Origin: Chrysomallon squamiferum
Lineage: Eukaryota > Mollusca > Gastropoda > Neomphalida > Peltospiridae
Assembly (NCBI GenBank): GCA_012295275.1
Contig: CM022676.1
Coordinates: 1,176,010-1,240,009 of the forward strand
DNA: 64,000 bases
Reading direction: 5' to 3'
Part shown: in pieces, positions 17,287 to 28,056 of the stretch
Layout: the number at the start of each line of letters is the position of its first letter
Position numbering within the stretch: the first letter of the stretch is position 1
The notes under the pieces: generated by a model
Databases searched by the model: none
Told to the model about the DNA's origin: nothing
What the model saw: the letters and a program-made list of their open reading frames with translations, nothing else
Translations under genes and position numbers: made by a program

Positions 17287-18051
17287 TTAAAACAGAAAAA
17301 TGAAGATATCCAAGTACTTCAGAAACATCTTGACAGTGCTCAGGAAAAATTAACTCAAATTAAAATAGCACAAGAAGGGAAGCAGGACAGTGGCCTTGAC
17401 CTTTCTTCTGTCAGTCATGATGATGGCTGTGAAATCACTGTTCTGCACAAGGACTGTTACAACAGCAGAGAAAGTTATCAAAGTTACATGGACATGAATG
17501 GAACTGTTACTCAGAGTTGTCACAAATCTAAACGTCCTTCCAGTGCACACAGTATAGTCAGTGCAGCTAGCTTGAGTCAGCTTGCCCAGCTCAGAGATGC
17601 TGTAGTAGATGACATAGCTCAAGCCAACACTTTAAGTTCCAACTTAACCAAGTCATTTTCAAAAGACATTGACAAGGCTAGCAAACGGCGCTCATGGATT
17701 TACGATTCTTTACGATCCAGGCAAGAATTAGCTGGAGCCATAGCAAAATCTTACAACTTGGATGATATAGGGGATACATATTCTTATGTCTCTAGTTATC
17801 TCCCTTCGTCAAGCTCTCTATTCCATAGTCTAGATCCAGCCCATCATCACTATTCATCATCGGAAAGTCTGACATTAGCAAATGACAGTCTATATCCTGA
17901 GTGTTCTAAACAAAGACAAGTACTAAGGGATCAGAAACGACACAAACATAGACAGAAGGAAGGTAAAAATTCAGAGAAGAAAGTTGAGCCACCATATTTA
18001 ATAGAATGTAATTTGCAAACTGGATGTTTACAGACAGACACATTTGTGTGA
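14749..18051 (+). CDS. GPR156: Class C GPCR of the GABA-B/GPR156 branch (GPR156-like)
   Basis: Seven exons join in phase: 14749-14881, 15084-15219, 15506-15613, 15885-16007, 16263-16607, 16995-17150 and 17296-18051. From the ATG at 14769 they code 578 residues. TM1 is about 7-32, TM2 48-69, TM3 84-106, TM4 124-146, TM5 187-208, TM6 223-246 and TM7 251-272. C82 before TM3 and C180 in loop 2 fit the conserved class C disulfide. KMSSPNLN after TM1 and SLVFGP..TKAWR in TM3/loop 2 resemble GPR156, while YLAWQVRN after TM5 resembles GABA-B2. A coiled coil (about 303-353) follows TM7, as in this family. The last four residues, DTFV, fit a class I PDZ ligand. I found no Venus-flytrap exons upstream, which favours GPR156 over a GABA-B subunit. 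It is expected to be a plasma-membrane receptor coupling to G proteins. GPR156 itself is an orphan, so no ligand is claimed. Confidence 0.85.
15084..15219 (+). CDS. GPR156: GPCR exon: loop 1 and TM2
   Basis: Acceptor tttccag, donor TCAG|gtaaat. Contains IIKMSSPNLN, the family's first intracellular loop signature, then TM2 and C82. Confidence 0.9.
15506..15613 (+). CDS. GPR156: GPCR exon: TM3 and loop 2
   Basis: Acceptor gttcag, donor AGTT|gtaagt. It codes STSLVFGPMFTKAWRVHKIF, including the basic loop-2 motif. Confidence 0.9.
15885..16007 (+). CDS. GPR156: GPCR exon: TM4
   Basis: Acceptor gatag, donor TCAG|gtaaac. It codes RDNKLFLIISAILLCDVTV and CVWQSIDPLQW, the TM4 end typical of GABA-B-like receptors. 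Confidence 0.9.
16263..16607 (+). CDS. GPR156: GPCR exon: loop 2 cysteine and TM5-TM7
   Basis: Acceptor ttgcag, donor AAAG|gtatga. This one large exon holds HWC (C180), TM5, the loop ITLPSMNDAN, TM6, WPN and TM7 ending FLPK. Confidence 0.92.
16995..17150 (+). CDS. GPR156: GPCR exon: start of tail and coiled coil
   Basis: Acceptor cttcag, donor AGAG|gtaaat. The tail begins IRLWKKTPGN. From SFEQVEEELY onward the sequence has a heptad pattern. Confidence 0.9.
17234..17286. repeat. (TTA)n microsatellite at an acceptor
   Basis: The triplet run acts as the T-rich tract of the last GPCR exon. Confidence 0.95.
17296..18051 (+). CDS. GPR156: GPCR last exon: coiled-coil end and cytoplasmic tail
   Basis: The acceptor aaacag lies 9 bp after a (TTA)n run. 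The frame codes KNEDIQVLQKHLDSAQEKL (coiled coil), then a long Ser-rich tail, and stops TGA at 18049-18051. The tail ends TDTFV. Confidence 0.92.
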   Translation, partial: KNEDIQVLQKHLDSAQEKLTQIKIAQEGKQDSGLDLSSVSHDDGCEITVLHKDCYNSRESYQSYMDMNGTVTQSCHKSKRPSSAHSIVSAASLSQLAQLRDAVVDDIAQANTLSSNLTKSFSKDIDKASKRRSWIYDSLRSRQELAGAIAKSYNLDDIGDTYSYVSSYLPSSSSLFHSLDPAHHHYSSSESLTLANDSLYPECSKQRQVLRDQKRHKHRQKEGKNSEKKVEPPYLIECNLQTGCLQTDTFV

Positions 18052-18145
18052 AGTTAAAATTCATTAAAAAGTATTCAGTGTTTTCCTCTTCTGAAAACAG
18101 TTCTGTGGATCATTTTAGTTTTACATATGAGAAGTCGAAAAGCTC

Positions 18146-18151
18146 AATAAA
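18146..18151 (+). terminator. Candidate poly(A) signal of the GPCR gene
   Basis: AATAAA lies 95 bp after the stop codon, the first on the plus strand. Further AATAAA-like runs follow at about 18172. Confidence 0.5.
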
Positions 18152-18262
18152 ATGCATCACCATTTCCATCAAAATAAATAAATAGTGCTGAAACTGGATT
18201 AATCTGACTTCCTGTACAGTGTTTCAGTTTTCATTATTCACTGAGACAGCTCATTACATCAC

Positions 18263-18266
<4 letters not shown>

Positions 18267-18307
<41 letters not shown>
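18267..18307. repeat. (TTA)n microsatellite
   Basis: A perfect triplet run just past the GPCR 3' end. Confidence 0.95.
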
Positions 18308-21300
18308 CATCATTATGATAGAATCTCTACTAACTACTATCTCTACTGTTGGTTAAAGGAGCCAATACAAGACAAAAACAGATCATTTACATATTATTTA
18401 TTAGTCTGGTATTTTGTCTTGCACCCCATTCAAACATACAAAGTGTACAAAAATAACATAAACTGACAATGCAGGCCTAACAAAAACTGGCCCGGGTTAT
18501 GATTAAATGTGTAATATTATAAATTTGTGTGAGAGACAACAATTTCAACACTATGTAAATAAATTATTTTGCAGATCTACTTCTTTTCTTGATATGTACT
18601 GAATACAGTTGTGGATGGTCTTCAAGAAAAAGCAACTATCATCTCACTTCAAACTGAATTCAATTCTACAAACATGCAGGTCATAACCTACTCATGTTTA
18701 GAATGATTTCATGAATTTTTTTTTTTTTTTTTTTCATTACATTCTACTCAAATGCAGAAACAGTTTTCAATTAGACCAGCTAAAGGGTTGAAATTAAACT
18801 GACTTTTTTTCCTCCTGACCTGCAAACATAATTATACAAATTCTGTAATTATATACTTTAAAAAATGTAACTGAATGCAGCTGAGAAAAAAATAAAGAGC
18901 CAAAAAAAAAAAAAAAAAAAAAGTTAATAAATAAATAAGTAAATAAATAATAATAATAATAATAATAATTTAAAAACAAAAATTGCAGTAAATGAAAAGT
19001 AATTTCATAAAAAAAGTTTTAATGGGTTAGTTTCTACATCATATTTTAATAACAAAAAAAAGAAGAAAACGTTTACTGAGGTATAAAATAATAAATCACA
19101 CTGAATTTATGTGTGCTAAGCTTGTAGATTATACTGGTACAAAAACCCTTAACAACAGTATGAAATACTTCTTAACTAAAAAATATAAACTCAAAAATTC
19201 ACATATTGAAATATTGTTCAGTTCCAGGAAATGAATAGCAACAAAGTAAACAAAGAAAAAAAAAAAAAAATATTAGAGAGAAAAAAGAAAAAAAGAATTA
19301 GAAAATATATATAAGAAAAAAATAAGAAAAATAAAAAGTTTATGCAAGAGTAATGTAAATGCAGTGCTGTTTCATTATATAAAAACACTATTAATGTAGT
19401 TAGCACATTAACTGCAATAACTAAACATTTATACAATCAGTTACATACCATAGATGAAATTAAATACCACTACACTTTAAAATCAGACTGAAATAAAGAA
19501 AAACATAAATTGTGAAAAAAATTAATTGAATTATAGGTATAATGAAAAATTTCATCCAAGAAAATTATCATATTTTTTAATAATTTTAAACCTGAAAAAT
19601 CTTTAGAGAGCTGAACGTCACTGTACTGTTGTGACATTAAAAAAGAAATTATTGACAAAGATAGAACTAAATATCATAGTACTTTCAACAACTATAAAAA
19701 TTATACAAATGTCTAAGTTGAGTATATTTAAAACTGCACTATTGTTATATGTACTTGTTTTAACTAAAATTACGAAGAGAAGTTACTGCTAAAGTCTACA
19801 AAACCAAATAACTATCTTGAGTTACATAATTACGTATAATACACCTGGATGAAAAATGGATTATTGGGCATTTTATTTATTCTAATAACCAATACAAAAG
19901 CATCATTTTACATGCACACATTCTTACTTACGTACACAAACAAGCACTTTCGTTTACCACAACCTTTCTCAGACAAAATGAATATATGTGTACACATCAA
20001 TTTTATGTATAAGATTTGTCCAAATTTATTTACATTAACTGACTCTATATACTTATATGATATATAGCGCTGATAAAATAATGTAACTCTTAAAATGTAA
20101 CAATAGAAACTATAAAAATGAAGGCAACATATCTGTAAATGAGCCTTAATTAATAATATATTGGTACACTAATATAGTATGTTTATATTGGAATTGTATA
20201 ATCTTTATTTATTTAAAATAAGAACGGCAATAGCTATTCCTATTTTAGTTTTTGTCTCATCTTCCTTAGCTAGCTGACAAATAATATTCTTCAAATAATT
20301 ATCTAAGCAATAAATTAATAATAATAATAATAATAAAATTATTAAAAATTAATAAGTGAAGTAAGTAACAGAAATAAAGAGCACTATAATAACAAATGAG
20401 AGAGGAGTTAATTCAGCTGATATTTTGATTCTGTAGGAAACCCACAGCCTTTTTTAAACAGTGGTCTTGTTATCTGGAAGCATGGTGAATGATTTAAAAT
20501 AATAAAATAAATATTAAGCTGTAATAATGGAAGACATGGACGGATAAATGATAAATTAATAGATTTATAAGATCTTAACAAAAACAGACCTCCCATTAAA
20601 GCAGTTTACAAACAAATACTTACAAAAATAATATAAATAAACAAAAATAAAATTTAATAATATTAAAAGATAAAATTATAATGTCTGTAAAAGCTAGTAT
20701 GAAGATGGATAGCTATTTTTGTAACAAAGTTTATGTTTAAATAGTTTACATTATAAGGTTCACAAACTTTAACATTACATGTGTAAGGAATAACAAAGAT
20801 TTTTTTAAAGTAATTACTAGCTGAAATACACATTTTGTAAAGTAAGACTGAAACTTACTGGATTTCATTTTGAATATGCTCTTTCACTAAAATGTATTAT
20901 TTTCTGAATGTATTTTGATATAATCTTTTTTTAAATGACAAAAATATTTTTTTTTACAAATATATATATTATTTTTATACCCAAAATATTATAATTTTGA
21001 TAATCAACAGAAATAATTAACATACACATAAAATAAATAACACAAAAATTTGCTGCCAGCAAATCCACTATCAATGGAAATAATTACAGGACTAAAAAAC
21101 TATCTTCTTTGTTATCTTCGCATTATAAAAGACTAACATTAAAAAATGAGGATTATGTGTGATATTATGCATAGATTTTGTTTTGTCACAACACTTGTTC
21201 TGAGGCATGGATCACAGTACACTGAAGATTACTATATGATTTTTATATATGTACAATTACTGAAACCTGCCTCTTGCTGCAGCATTTTAACAGTTTTAAA

Positions 21301-21869
21301 ACAAGTTTAAAGATATTAACAGTCATGTTATTAAGTAAAAAACATGACTCTATAACTCAGGAAAATGAATTTCATCAATGCAGCATTTCTCCTTTTCTCA
21401 GTTTTGTTTTGTTTGAAATATTCTTTTTTATTTATTTTTATTAGTTTTTCATGATGCCAGTTCCATTTCCACATCATTGGTATATTTCTTCATACACATT
21501 CATGAAAACAGATTTTCTTAATGTATATATAATTCTCACTGGTCTTAAAAATATGCTGAAACAAATGTAAATTTTTACTTTCCTGAAGATCATAAAAAAA
21601 TACAACTGTCTTTCTTCCAGTAGTATCATGTGCATGACACAAATACATCCACAACATTCTATAAGTTAATTTCATCCCTTATAGCTGTTATTCCATAAAA
21701 TGAAGTTACGATTTTCAATTCCTGTATTATGTTAATTATTATATGTCTATAGTTTATTTTTCACAAAAATAATAAACAACATAATGCAGAGGTTTTCATA
21801 AGAATCACAATTCAATCTAATAGGAATCAATTACTCACTATAAATGAATGAATTTCCAGCATCAGCACA

Positions 21870-22110
21870 AAATGGCCAATGAAAGAGGACACATATTCAG
21901 TGAAATATAAAGTTTACATGTGACATTGATATGAAAAAGTTGATATGACACAAAATATGTCAAGATGTTCTTTGAAATGTATAGTTTATATGTGATACAA
22001 ATAAAAAAACATTGATCTGATGTTAGATTATATCAATGTCATATTCATTGAAATATCAAGTTTATAACTGACACAAATACAGAAAAATCTCATGTAACAT
22101 AAAACATCCC
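21870..22110. repeat. Diverged tandem repeat of about 80 bp, three copies
   Basis: Three related segments share the order tgaaatat/a..gttta..tgtgacat/tgacaca..aaa, with many differences. It lies in the presumed nephrin 3' UTR. Confidence 0.6.
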
Positions 22111-22189
22111 CATTGTGCTATTTCTGAATATTGCTCCGAAGTTCTTTTGATGAGACAGATACCATCCATGATGTTAATGCACCTTTGAA

Positions 22190-22500
22190 TATGTTAATGT
22201 TTTATTATATCTTGAAGTACATAAATACAGTTCTGTGTTTTTGATATATATTGTTTTTCCATATCCTTGATGTCCATTAATGTTTTTGCTACATCCTTGA
22301 TGTACACAGTATGTTTTACTATATATAATTCAAGTAAGTTAATCTTTATATCCTTGAAGTATATAGAAGAGTACTTCCTTGAAGTGTGTTAATGAATCTG
22401 ATAATGTCCTTCAAGTATGTTAAATTTTGCTATGCACTTGAAGTACAATAGTTAATTTGATTATATTAAATTATATTGTTTTTCTAAATCCTTGAAGAAA
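22190..22500. repeat. Short diverged minisatellite with the motif ccttgaagt
   Basis: The plus-strand motif ccttgaagt or close variants occur about eight times (near 22213, 22265, 22293, 22351, 22377, 22408, 22437 and 22491), spaced about 26-58 bp apart and often followed by atgttaat. In the nephrin mRNA it would read acttcaagg. Confidence 0.65.
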
Positions 22501-22930
22501 GTGTTTACATAGGTAAAAGATTCTCAGAGAGAAGGTTTCTTGTTCTGGCACTAATTGTAGAACAGAACTGTAATTTCATTTCACCTTTTGAGAATTCCAA
22601 GTAAGAGATTTGTTTCCATTAAAACTGTATGGTCCACTGTATTTTAAACTCTTCAGTGATAAAAAAAAAATAAAATAAAAATAATAATAATAAATTAATT
22701 AATTAATTCATTAATAAAGAAGAAAAAAAAAAAAAAAAAAAAATTAAATAATAAAAATAAAAATAAAAATAAAAAAATAAATAAATTAAATAATAAAAAT
22801 AATAAACAAAAATAAAAATTAGGCAGCACAAAAGGTTTTCATCCAAGAAAGTTCATGTATCATTTTCAGTTTGCTGTGACCACTGGTTTATGCACAGGTA
22901 AAGTAAAATAGCAAACAGATTGTTTTTTTC

Positions 22931-23055
22931 CTATACAAGATATCCACGCATCTCTGTTCCATTGTATACATGCATGTCTTGTGGTAAATTGTTCACTGTG
23001 GGTCCATCATAGTTAGGATTGTTTATTATATTAGGTGACACTGATGCAAAGGATC
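22931..23055 (-). CDS. NPHS1: Nephrin last exon: C terminus
   Basis: Acceptor tttcag, stop TAG at 22931-22933. It codes NNPNYDGPT (an NPxY motif, and YDGP fits a YxxP phosphotyrosine site) and ends GTEMRGYLV. Confidence 0.93.
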
Positions 23056-23823
23056 CTGAAAAATACAAATGATCGAAAATATTAACAGTACATAATTATT
23101 CTTCCAGTTACTGATTCCAGATTCTTACTTTCCTTTTTTTTCCTTTTTTCTTGTTCTTTTGTTTGTTTGTTTTTTGTTTCTTTACTATTTTCAGCTAAAT
23201 AAATGTACATCTGTTTATAGAAAATATGATTCTTCGAGTAACTATCTTAAACTATCTTAAATAGCTATTAGACAACAGAAAACATATTTAAAAAAAATAA
23301 TTGTAATAAATAAATAAATAAAAATAAAATGCAGCAATAGGTATTATACATTAAAAGCAATAAATTATCTTCATATATCAATAATTGAAAAAAAATATAT
23401 TTTTATTTTAATTAAAAATCAAAATACTGTAATAAAAACTTATATTTAAGATAATATTTAAGTAATATTTAAGATAAGTCACCAGTACTTTTTTCTTCTT
23501 TGGTTTCAAAACCTGTTTTAAAAAGATCTACCTCGTTCTTTATGAATAAGAGTAGATAATGCTTTACTTTTTTTTTTAAGTTGTGCAGTTTCATTTGAAA
23601 AAACTTATATTACTGTGTTATTATATGTTATTCCAAGCAAATTATGGTATGTTAATAAACTGTAAGAAATGGAGATAGGGAAAATAAATGGTAGAGAGGG
23701 CTTTTTTCATATATTTAAAGAATAAATAAATAAACAAATAAAACTGGAGACAAGCAAAATAAAAAGTGTAATCTGCAAGGTGATTATATTTAAACAGATA
23801 AAGACAAACACTGTGAGACTTGC

Positions 23824-23863
<40 letters not shown>

Positions 23864-24577
23864 GTTTTCATTGGTAAGATAATTATATTTTAAAACAAAC
23901 TTACATGCTTCAAATAAAAGCATTATTTATTATATAAGTAATAAATCTAACAAGTTACCATCTATAATGATTTTTTAAAAAGAAGTTTAAAAAAGAAAAT
24001 AAAAGCAATAAAGGAAAGAAAACCTCCACAAAGCAGAAACACACAATCATAGAAATGAAAAAAACAAACAAAAAAAAGCAGATTAACAAGCAAATATCTA
24101 TTCACTGACGTGAACAAATATATAAATTATCAATATAAAATTTTAGTAATGAAGGTTTTAATCAAATTTAGTAAGGAAACTACAAAGCTGAATGAAAGTT
24201 AATTATGAAGATGAATTTGTAGAACCAACCCCAGTGTCACTTCAAGTATAACTAAGTTAGATGTTTTTTACTTTAAATATCTTAAATCTTGAGAAAACAA
24301 ATATAAATAAGTAGAATCTGTCTTGAATCAAACTATAGAACATTGATTTATTTATATATGATTCTTATTTTAGTTTCAGTGCAGATAATTAATTTGTATA
24401 ATTCAGATTTATTCTAAGCCCATACATATAAAACTATAAACTAAAAATTATGATGAACTTATTTTTCTAACAAATTTTATTTGTGAATTAGTCTGATGCT
24501 ATAGTCTTTAAAAAATATTATGAAATTATTTTTGCTTATTAATTTAAAAATAATTTAAAAAATATATATATAAATAA

Positions 24578-24621
<44 letters not shown>

Positions 24622-24911
24622 ATTGTGCTTATTTTTCTTTATATTCTTTTTTTTTAAAATTATCATGTTTAAAAAGCATTGTTCATAACAATATAAATAA
24701 AATTAAAATAATAATACTCTTTCAAGATTTAAAAATTAGTATTATAACCTTGAAGTGACATTAAAAAGCAGAAATTGAAAATAAAGTAAGATCAATTTTA
24801 ATTACACAACTTACTAAACCCAAGTAAATAAGACTTTCACCATCAATTATTTTCCTCTGGGAACTGAGAAAAAATATAAATCAATATATATAGTAAAAAT
24901 TAGAGACTCTC

Positions 24912-24942
<31 letters not shown>

Positions 24943-27900
24943 TAAAAAATGTAACAATACAAAAAGCTAATTATTTAAATTAATATCTTAAAATCTTCCA
25001 ATTTTTGTCCAGTCTCTAAATTTTACACTTACATATTTCCACAACAGAATAAAAAAAAATAATAATAAAAAAAAAAAAAAAAATGATTTCTGCCTTTTTA
25101 TTTCTGTTCAGTGATAAAATGCTATAAAAATACCATAATAAATATCTGGGGGCTACCTGAATTGAATATTCTTATATTAGTCTTATTTTTTTGTTTGTAA
25201 GTTAATTTTTTTCACTGACTGTTAAACATGCATCACAGATTGCTCTACCATGCAGTTGTTTCAAAATTCATGCCATGTATAAAATGAAACATAATTCCAT
25301 AAAGGCATGCAAAAAGATGATGTATATTTACAATACATAGTTTTAATAGTTGTAATAAGCTGTCTTTTTCATTAATCCAAAAATGTTTATAAATTAAAAA
25401 GAAAGGGATAAAACACAGATTATTAAATTTACTGGAAGGGAATGCAGGTAGATCTGACGAATTAAAATTATTAAAAAAAAAAAAAAAAAAAAATTCTTGG
25501 ATTATATTCTAAGCATTTAGTAAAAAAAAATAATAAAAAAAATAATTATAATAACAATAAACATAAATAAACAAAAAATAATAATTTATAAATAAATAAA
25601 TAATAAAATAAGAATAATAAAAATAATAATCATAATCATAATAATAATAATAATAAAAGCAAATTAACAATTTAAAACCAAATTATGAATTATGGAATAT
25701 CAGCTTTAAAGCAAAATAATAGAGCACAGGGAATTTATTTGTATATATTTTTTATTATGAAGATAAAGTTTTACCTGGGAGAGAGGTATATCTGTTTGCA
25801 GCAGGCTGCTCCATATTTCGACTTGACATTCGCGGTGGAGGTGTAGGTGGAGCTCTGGGCTGAAAAAAACAAACAAATAAATTAAATTAAAAAATAAATA
25901 AAATAAAATAAATAAATAAATATTCTGTTTAACTTTTACCAAAAATTTCATGAAATAACTTTAGTCTTTTACAAATTTAAACCATACAGGATATTTTATA
26001 CAGGATAATACAAAACATCTACATTAAGCAAACATTTACATGTTTGATATTTTTGAAACTATATTTATTCAAGCAGATTAAGAAAAGATTAAACACTAAT
26101 TAAACCTAATGAAGAAAAGTACAAAATAAGACTAAACAGATTTATAGAGAAAATAAACAGATAGATTACATACATAAACATACATTCACATACGCACTCA
26201 TGGTGTCACACATGCACACGCACACAAACACACACACAAACACACAGGTATGACAAACCTTTGAAGGTTTTTGTTCTCGAATTCTCAGTGCTTTTGGAAT
26301 AGCTGGAGATCCTTTTGGTCCTTTAGCACCTGCTTTCGTGAGATTTTCATTTGATCTTTCCCTCTGTCTCAGAGACTTCATTGACTCAGTGTCCCTCCTG
26401 TCTTGATCACTTAGCGATTTCTGTCTGTCAAATGACAGATCATGTCCAGAAAAACGCTTCTCTTGTCTCTGAAGGTAATCTGTAGATTTAATTATTTTAA
26501 ATTATTTAATTAAAAAAACAAAACAGCAGGTAACAATTGAAATTAAACACACTGTAACAGTTGTGCAAAAATAAATGAATAAATGAATGAATAAATAAAA
26601 AAATAAATAATGTTCTAATATAAATTGTTGCACTAATTCTGTAATTGTAAATATTATTTACATAATTCTTTAGTTAATTCAAATATTTATTACTGATACA
26701 CATTTTAAACTTGTGTATGATTCATAAATAAAAATATGAAATAATAATATTTTTTTAGTAACAGAGTTCAGTTGTTGCTATCAGTTAACGTTACTTAATT
26801 TATAATAATTAATAGTAATCAAATCAATTTTTTTTTGTTCAGGGATGAGAATCCTGGTAGTAAAAAGAGTAATAAATATAAATAGCTTATTTTAGTATTT
26901 TGTATTTTTCCTCTTTATATCCCCAACCCTGCTGGTAATTAGAACCTGTTATCACAGATCTTTATATAATGAAATTGTCTTTACAGTTTACCCAAAGCAT
27001 CAAAGTAAATTACTTTATCCAGAACAATTTGGATAGTTGCTCAATTACTATTTATCCAGAACAGGTCATACATTTACACATCACAAAATTCCAAACTTCT
27101 AACCAAATATTATTTTCTAACCTTTCTCATTTACCCATTTACCCATTTAGTCACATATTCATTTCGGACAAATTTATAGGTTTAAACAGAAATTTCAAAT
27201 GATCTGTCCAGTAAATAAGGGTGTACTTCTGAACAAACAAAATTGTTCCAAAGAATGATAAAAATGCTGTCCTATAACCAACTTTGAAAATCATTAATTA
27301 ACTGTGGGCCTTTTTGAAACATTTTGTGAAATTCCAGTCATTAACAGACACCAAATGACAGTCAACTTCTGAAAGTTACCCACAGAGTCAAGAAACAATA
27401 AACTGTTCCTTCTCTTCCAGCAAAATGGTCACTAGTAGTTATTTTACAAAATTCAGACCCAGAAAAAAATTTCCTACACAATTCTCATCCCTGTTACGTA
27501 CCAGGGTAATTAATCATTCTGAACGAACCTCGTCGCATTTCTTGTATTGTGTTTGGAGTGCCTAGATCTGTATGGTGTAATGATGGTCTTCTGCTTTCAT
27601 CACGCTGTAAAATCAATCAACCAATTTATAACAATATTTGTAGTTCACACAGAAACTGAGTTTTAAAAATAATATATATATATCTCTTTGAAAACATTAT
27701 TTACAGCAGTAAATGTGTGTACCTTAAATAACAACAAAAAAAAAAAAAAAAAAAAAACAAAACAAACAATACATGAATAAATAAATAAATAAACAAATAA
27801 ATAAATAAAACAAAAAATAATAATAATAAAATAAAAAACTTACATGGTATTCTTCTGCATATTCATCAAGATACTGATCAAGTTGTCTGTTTGGTTCATA

Positions 27901-28000
27901 TTCAATCTCATCATCACTCCTATCTTCACACTTGTACTGTTTATACATCTCAAACACAGATTTACCTGAAACCAAAACAGCAGTTTTATTTATTTACCTG

Positions 28001-28056
<56 letters not shown>

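Larger units (their letters stand above)
18370..22930 (-). other. Convergent intergenic region and probable long nephrin 3' UTR
   Basis: No coding exon was recognised on either strand. The sequence is AT-rich, with A runs on the plus strand as in nephrin introns, and several minus-strand AATAAA sites. The poly(A) site cannot be fixed by reading. Two families of diverged tandem repeats lie at 21870-22110 and 22190-22500, close to the stop codon. Confidence 0.4.
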
